A stretch of 64,000 nt of DNA from Allacma fusca (lineage: Eukaryota > Arthropoda > Collembola > Symphypleona > Sminthuridae), in the NCBI GenBank assembly GCA_947179485.1, contig OX359249.1, positions 47,939,415 to 48,003,414 on the forward strand. The letters are read 5' to 3'. Shown here in pieces: positions 60,101-64,000 of this stretch. Position numbers and translations under genes: made by a program. The notes under the pieces were generated by a model. The model did no database searches and was not told the origin of the DNA. It saw nothing but the letters and a program-made list of their open reading frames with translations. Position 1 is the first letter of the stretch, and the number at the start of each line of letters is the position of its first letter.

Positions 60101-61103
60101 CAGTTAAGCATGCAGTTTAGCTTGCAGTTAAGCATGCAGTTTAATATGCAGTTAAGCATGCAGTTAAGCTTGCAGTTAAGCTTGCAGTCAAGCATGCAGT
60201 TAAGCTTGCAGTTAAGCTTGCAGTTAAGCATGCAGTTAAGCATGCAGTTAAGCTTGCAGTTAAGCATGCAGTTAAGCATGCAGTTAAGCTTGAATTTAAG
60301 CATGCAGTTAAGCATGCAGTTAAGCATGCAGTTAAGCATGCAGTTAAGCATGCAGTTAAGCATGCAGTTAAGCATGCAGTTAAGCATGCAGTTAAGCATG
60401 CAGTTAAGCATGCAGTTAAGTTTGCAGTTAAGCATGCGGTTAAGCATGCGGTTAAGCATGCAGTTAAATTTGCAGTTAAGCATGCAGTTAAGCATGCAGT
60501 TAAGCATGCAGGTAAGCTTGCAGTTAAGCATGCAGTTAAGCATGCAGTTAAGTTTGCAGTTAAGCATGCAGTTAAGCATGCGGTTAAGCATGCAGTTAAA
60601 TTTGCAGTTAAGCATGCGTTTAAGCATGCAGTTAAGCATGCAGTTAAGCTTGCAGTTAAGCATGATGTTAAGCATGATGTTAAGCATGATGTTAAGCTTG
60701 CAGTTAAGCTTGCAGTTAAGCATGCAGTTTAGCATGCAGTTAAGCTTGCAGTTAACCATGCAGTTAAGCTTGCAGTTAAGCATGCTGTTAAGCATGCAGT
60801 TAAGCATGCAGTTAAGCATGCAGTTAAGCATGCAGTTAGGCATACAGTTAGGCATACAGTTAAGCATGCAGTTAAGCATGCAGTTAAGCATGCAGTTAAG
60901 CTTGCAGTTAAGCATGCAGTTAAGCATGCAGTTAAGCATGCAGTTAAGCATGCAGTTAAGCATGCAGTTAAGCATGCAGTTAAGCTTGCAATTAAGCATG
61001 TAGTTAAACATGCAGCTAAGTTTGCAGTTAAGCATGCAGTTAAGCATGCAGTTAAGCTTGCAGTTAAGCTTGCAGTTAAGCATGCAGTTTACCATGCAGT
61101 TAA
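60101..61103 (+). repeat. HOR M, copy 2 (about 1.0 kb)
   Basis: Second copy. Private differences are GCTTGAATTTAAG (about 60,290), one GCAG monomer where copy 1 has GCGG (about 60,565) and GCAATTAAGC (about 60,990). It ends after GTTTACCATGCA at about 61,100, where GTTAATCATGCA replaces the consensus. Confidence 0.8.
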
Positions 61104-61229
61104 TCATGCAGTTAAGCATGCAGTTAAGCTTGCAGTTAAGCATACAGTTAAGCATGCAGTTAAGCTCGCAGTTAAGCTTGCAGTTAAGCATGCAGTTTAG
61201 CTTGCAGTTAAGCATGCAGTTAAGCATGC

Positions 61230-63058
61230 AGTTAAGCATGCAGTTAAGATTGCAGTTAAGCATGTAGTTAAACATGCAGTTAAGCTTGCAGTTGAGCATG
61301 CAGTTAAGCATGCACTTAAGCATGCAGTTAAGCATGCAGTTAAGCATGCAGTTAAGCACGCAGTTAAGCATGCAGTTAAGTTTGCAGTTAAGCACGCAGT
61401 TAAGCATGCAGTTAGGCATGCATTTAAGCATGCAGTTAAGCATGCAGTTAAGCATGCAGTTAATCATGCAGTTAATCATGCAGTTAAGCATGCAGTTAAG
61501 CATGCAGTTATGCTTGCAGTTATGCTTGCAGTTAAGCTTGCAGTTAAGCATGCAGTTAAGCATGCAGTTAAGTTTGCAGTTAAGCAAGTAGTTAAGCATG
61601 CAGTTAAGCATGCGGTTAAGCATGCAGTTAAGCATGCAGTTAAGCATGCAGTTAAGCATGCAGTTTAGCTTGCAGTTAAGCATACAGTTTAATATGCAGT
61701 TAAGCATGCAGTTAAGCTTGCAGTTAAGCTTGCAGTCAAGCATGCAGTTAAGCTTGCAGTTAAGCTTGCAGTTAAGCATGCAGTTAAGCATGCAGTTAAG
61801 CTTGCAGTTAAGCATGCAGGTAAGCATGCAGTTAAGCTTGCAGTTAAGCATGCAGTTAAGCATGCAGTTAAGCATGCAGTTAAGCATGCAGTTAAGCATG
61901 CAGTTAAGCATGCAGTTAAGCATGCAGTTAAGCATGCAGTTAAGCATGCAGTTAAGCATGCAGTTAAGTTTGCAGTTAAGCATGCGGTTAAGCATGCGGT
62001 TAAGCATGCAGTTAAATTTGCAGTTAAGCTTGCAGTTAAGCATGCAGTTAAGCATGCAGTTAAGCATGCAATTAAGCATGCAGTTAAGCATGCAGTTAAG
62101 CATGCAGTTAAGCTTGCAGTTAAGCATGCAGTTAAGCATGCAGTTAAGCATGCAGTTAAGCTTGCAGTTAAGCTTGCAGTTAAGCATGCAGTTAAGCATG
62201 CAGTTAAGATTGCAGTTAAGCATGTAGTTAAACATGCAGTTAAGCTTGCAGTTGAGCATGCAGTTAAGCATGCACTTAAGCATGCAGTTATGCATGCAGT
62301 TAAGCATGCAGTTAAGCATGCAGTTATGCATGCAGTTAAGCATGCAGTTAAGCATGCAGTTAAGCATGCAGTTAAGTTTGCAGTTAAGCATGCAGTTAAG
62401 CATGCAGTTAGGCATGCATTTAAGCATGCAGTTAAGCATGCAGTTAAGCATGCAGTTAAGCATGCAGTTAATCATGCAGTTAAGCATGCAGTTAAGCATG
62501 CAGTTAAGCATGCAGTTATGCTTGCAGTTAAGCTTGCAGTTAAGCATGCAGTTAAGCATGCAGTTAAATTTGCAGTTAAGCAAGTAGTTAAGCATGCAGT
62601 TAAGCATGCAGTTAAGCATGCAGTTAAGCATGCGGTTAAGTATGCAGTTAAGCATGCAGTTAAGCTCGAAGTTAAGCTTGCAGTTAAGCATGCAGTTAAA
62701 TTTGCAGTTAAGCTTGCAGTTAAGCTTGCAGTTAAGCTTGCAGTTGAGCATGCAGTTAAGCATGCAGTTAAGTATGCAGTTAAGCATGCAGTTAGGCATG
62801 CAGTTAAGCATGCAGTTAGGCATGCAGTTAAGCATGCAGTTAAGCATGCAGTTAAGCATGCAGTTAAGCATGCAGTTAAGCATGCAGTTAAGCATGCAGT
62901 TATGCTTGCACTTAAGCTTGCAGTTAAGTATGCAGTTAAGCATGCAGTTAAGCATGCAGTTAAGCATGCAGTTAAGTTTGCAGTTAAGCATGCGGTTAAG
63001 CATGCGGTTAAGCATGCAGTTAAATTTGCAGTTTAGCATACAGTTAAGCATGCAGTGA
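61230..63058 (+). repeat. HOR L, right copy (about 1.83 kb)
   Basis: Distant copy of 53,280-54,827. It carries two GTTATGCTTGCA monomers at about 61,510 where the left copy has one. It also has about 0.25 kb more between 62.6 and 62.9 kb, including GCTCGAAGTTAAG (about 62,666), which the left copy lacks but 51.12 and 56.25 kb have. The block is therefore a recombinant of two HOR types. Confidence 0.78.
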
Positions 63059-64000
63059 AGCATGCAGTCAAGCATGCAGTTTAGCATGCAGTTAAGCATG
63101 CAGTTAAGATTGCAGTTAAGCATGCAGTTAAGCATGCAGTTAAGATTGCAGTTAAGCATGCAGTTAAGCATGAATTTAAACATGCAGTTAAGCATGCAGT
63201 TAAGATTGCAGTTAAGCATGTAGTTAAACATGCAGTTAAGCATGCAGTTAAGCATGCAGTTAAGCATGCAGTTAAGCATGCAGTTTAGCTTGCAGTTAAG
63301 CATGCAGTTTAGCATGCAGTTAAGCATGCAGTTAAGCTTGCAGTTAAGCATGCAGTTAAGCATGCAGTTAAGCTTGCAGTTAAGCATGCAGTTAAGCATG
63401 CAGTTAAGCATGCAGTTAAGCATGCAGTTAAGCATGCAGTTAAGCATGCAGTTAAGCATGCAGTTAAGATTGCAGTTAATTATGTAGTTAAACATGCAGT
63501 TAAGCTTGCAGTTGGGCATGCAGTTAAGCATGCAGTTAAGCATGCAGTTAAGCATGCAGTTAAGCATGCAGTTAAGCATGCAGTTAAGTTTGCAGTTAAG
63601 CATGCAGTTAAGCATGCCGTTAGGCATGCATTTAAGCATGCAGTTAAGCATGCAGTTAAGCATGCAGTTAAGCATGCAGTTAAGCATGCAGTTAAGCATG
63701 CAGTTAATCATGCAGTTAAGCATGCAGTTAAGCATGCAGTTAAGTTTGCAGTTAAGCATGCGGTTAAGCATGCGGTTTAGCATGCAGTTAAATTTGCAGT
63801 TAAGCATGCGGTTAAGCATGCAGTTAAGCATGCAGTTAAGCATGCAGTTAAGTTTGCAGTTAAGCATGCAGTTAAGCATGCAGTTAGGCATGCATTTAAG
63901 CATGCAGTTAAGCATGCAGTTAAGCATGCAGTTAAGCATGCAGTTAATCATGCAGTTAAGCATGCAGTTAAGCATGCAGTTAAGCATGCAGTTATGCTTG
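63059..64000 (+). repeat. HOR K, distant fifth copy, cut by window end
   Basis: After a GTCAAG and GTTAAGATTGCA lead-in like 45.0-45.4 kb, the HOR K start order appears: GTTAATTATGTA, GTTAAACATGCA, GTTAAGCTTGCA, then GTTGGGCATGCA at about 63,510. GCCGTTAGGCATGCATTTAAG, GTTAATCATGCA, double GCGG and GTTAAATTTGCA follow, and the window ends inside the GTTATGCTTGCA signature. It has no GATAAGCATGCA, like copy 1. About 13 kb of other satellite lies between it and HOR K copy 4. Confidence 0.85.

Larger units (their letters stand above)
1..64000 (+). repeat. 12-bp satellite array, consensus GTTAAGCATGCA, filling the whole window
   Basis: Every stretch read is a head-to-tail series of 12-bp monomers in one orientation, with no inversion and no unrelated sequence. 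The consensus holds a TTAA and a GCATGC palindrome and has no CpG. The commonest variants are GTTAAGCTTGCA, GTTAAGTTTGCA, GTTAGGCATGCA, GTTAGGCATACA, GTTTAGCATGCA, GTTGAGCATGCA, GTTAAGATTGCA, GTTAAGCATGTA, GTTAAACATGCA and GTTAAGCAAGTA. They recur in fixed orders, giving higher-order repeats. The array has no flank at either end, so its full length is unknown. The length and absence of genes fit eukaryotic heterochromatic satellite DNA; a chromosomal role such as centromere is not shown. I do not recognise the monomer as a named satellite. It differs from canonical telomere repeats and from the Drosophila 12-bp dodeca satellite. Confidence 0.98.

Noticed and set aside
1-64000. CRISPR array
   Set aside because: There are no unique spacers between repeats. 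The repeat is 12 bp and contiguous, and no cas gene is present.
1-64000. Telomeric array
   Set aside because: The monomer lacks the G-rich strand asymmetry of telomere repeats and does not match TTAGGG-type or related motifs. TTAGGC appears only inside the GTTAGGCATACA and GTTAGGCATGCA variants.
1-64000. Functional centromere assignment
   Set aside because: HOR organisation is compatible with one, but there is no CENP-B-box-like motif and no CENP-A data, and many non-centromeric satellites have HORs. Location cannot be read from this window.
1-64000. Inverted repeats or a hairpin-forming cruciform at large scale
   Set aside because: All monomers lie in the same orientation. Only the short GCATGC, AAGCTT and TTAA palindromes are present, and no array inversion was found.
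1-64000. tRNA, rRNA, promoter, terminator or replication-origin signals
   Set aside because: No stretch departs from the 12-bp repeat. TTAA and AAATTT inside monomers are too short and too frequent to count as regulatory elements.
1-64000. Pure assembly artefact
   Set aside because: Copies differ by ordered private variants and by monomer gains and losses, which a simple artefact would not create. For the apparently identical 2,652-bp and 1,092-bp pairs an artefact cannot be excluded without reads.

Overview
The window is one uninterrupted tandem array of a 12-bp satellite. The consensus monomer is GTTAAGCATGCA (in another rotation TTAAGCATGCAG), about 42% G+C, and 64,000 bp is room for roughly 5,330 copies. 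No single-copy sequence, rRNA, tRNA, transposon, CRISPR array or convincing gene was found on either strand, and neither end reaches a flank. An array this long and gene-free points to eukaryotic heterochromatin (pericentromeric, subtelomeric, or a sex or B chromosome). The sequence does not show which species or chromosome. All long open frames follow from the repeat: 12 is divisible by 3 and four of the six frames of the consensus contain no stop.

The array is not homogeneous. Point-variant monomers (for example GTTAAGCTTGCA, GTTAGGCATACA, GTTAAGCAAGTA, GTTAAGCATGCG, GTTAAGCTCGCA, GTTAAATTTGCA) occur in fixed orders. Those orders recur as higher-order repeats (HORs) from about 0.6 to 3.9 kb, many in direct tandem pairs.

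Layout, with approximate boundaries: 0.3-5.0 kb, a 2.3-kb pair; 6.0-11.3 kb, a 2,652-bp pair; 12.3-18.7 kb, a 3.2-kb pair; 18.1-20.3 kb, a 1,164-bp pair; 19.2-24.5 kb, a 2,628-bp pair; 23.9-26.0 kb, a 1,092-bp pair; 26.0-33.5 kb, a mosaic of shorter reused segments; 33.5-34.7 kb, a 576-bp pair; 35.5-43.2 kb, a 3.9-kb pair; 43.9-50.6 kb, four copies of a 1.6-1.9-kb unit; 50.6-56.9 kb, a mosaic sharing segments with blocks 5 to 8 kb away; 56.9-59.9 kb, a 1,500-bp pair; 59.1-61.1 kb, a pair of about 1,020 bp; 61.2-64.0 kb, distant copies of the 53-kb block and of the 44-50-kb HOR.

The strongest pattern is register. Across 64 kb the 12-bp phase changes at only four places, each an 11-bp monomer. 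Three of the four are copies of one event carried by segmental duplication. Substitutions and whole-monomer gains or losses are common, while other indels are almost absent.

No previously undescribed gene system was found. What merits a second look is the satellite's architecture, its phase integrity and its local turnover history. Similarity was judged by reading variant order and translated frames, not by alignment, so HOR boundaries are good to a few monomers and no percent identities are given.
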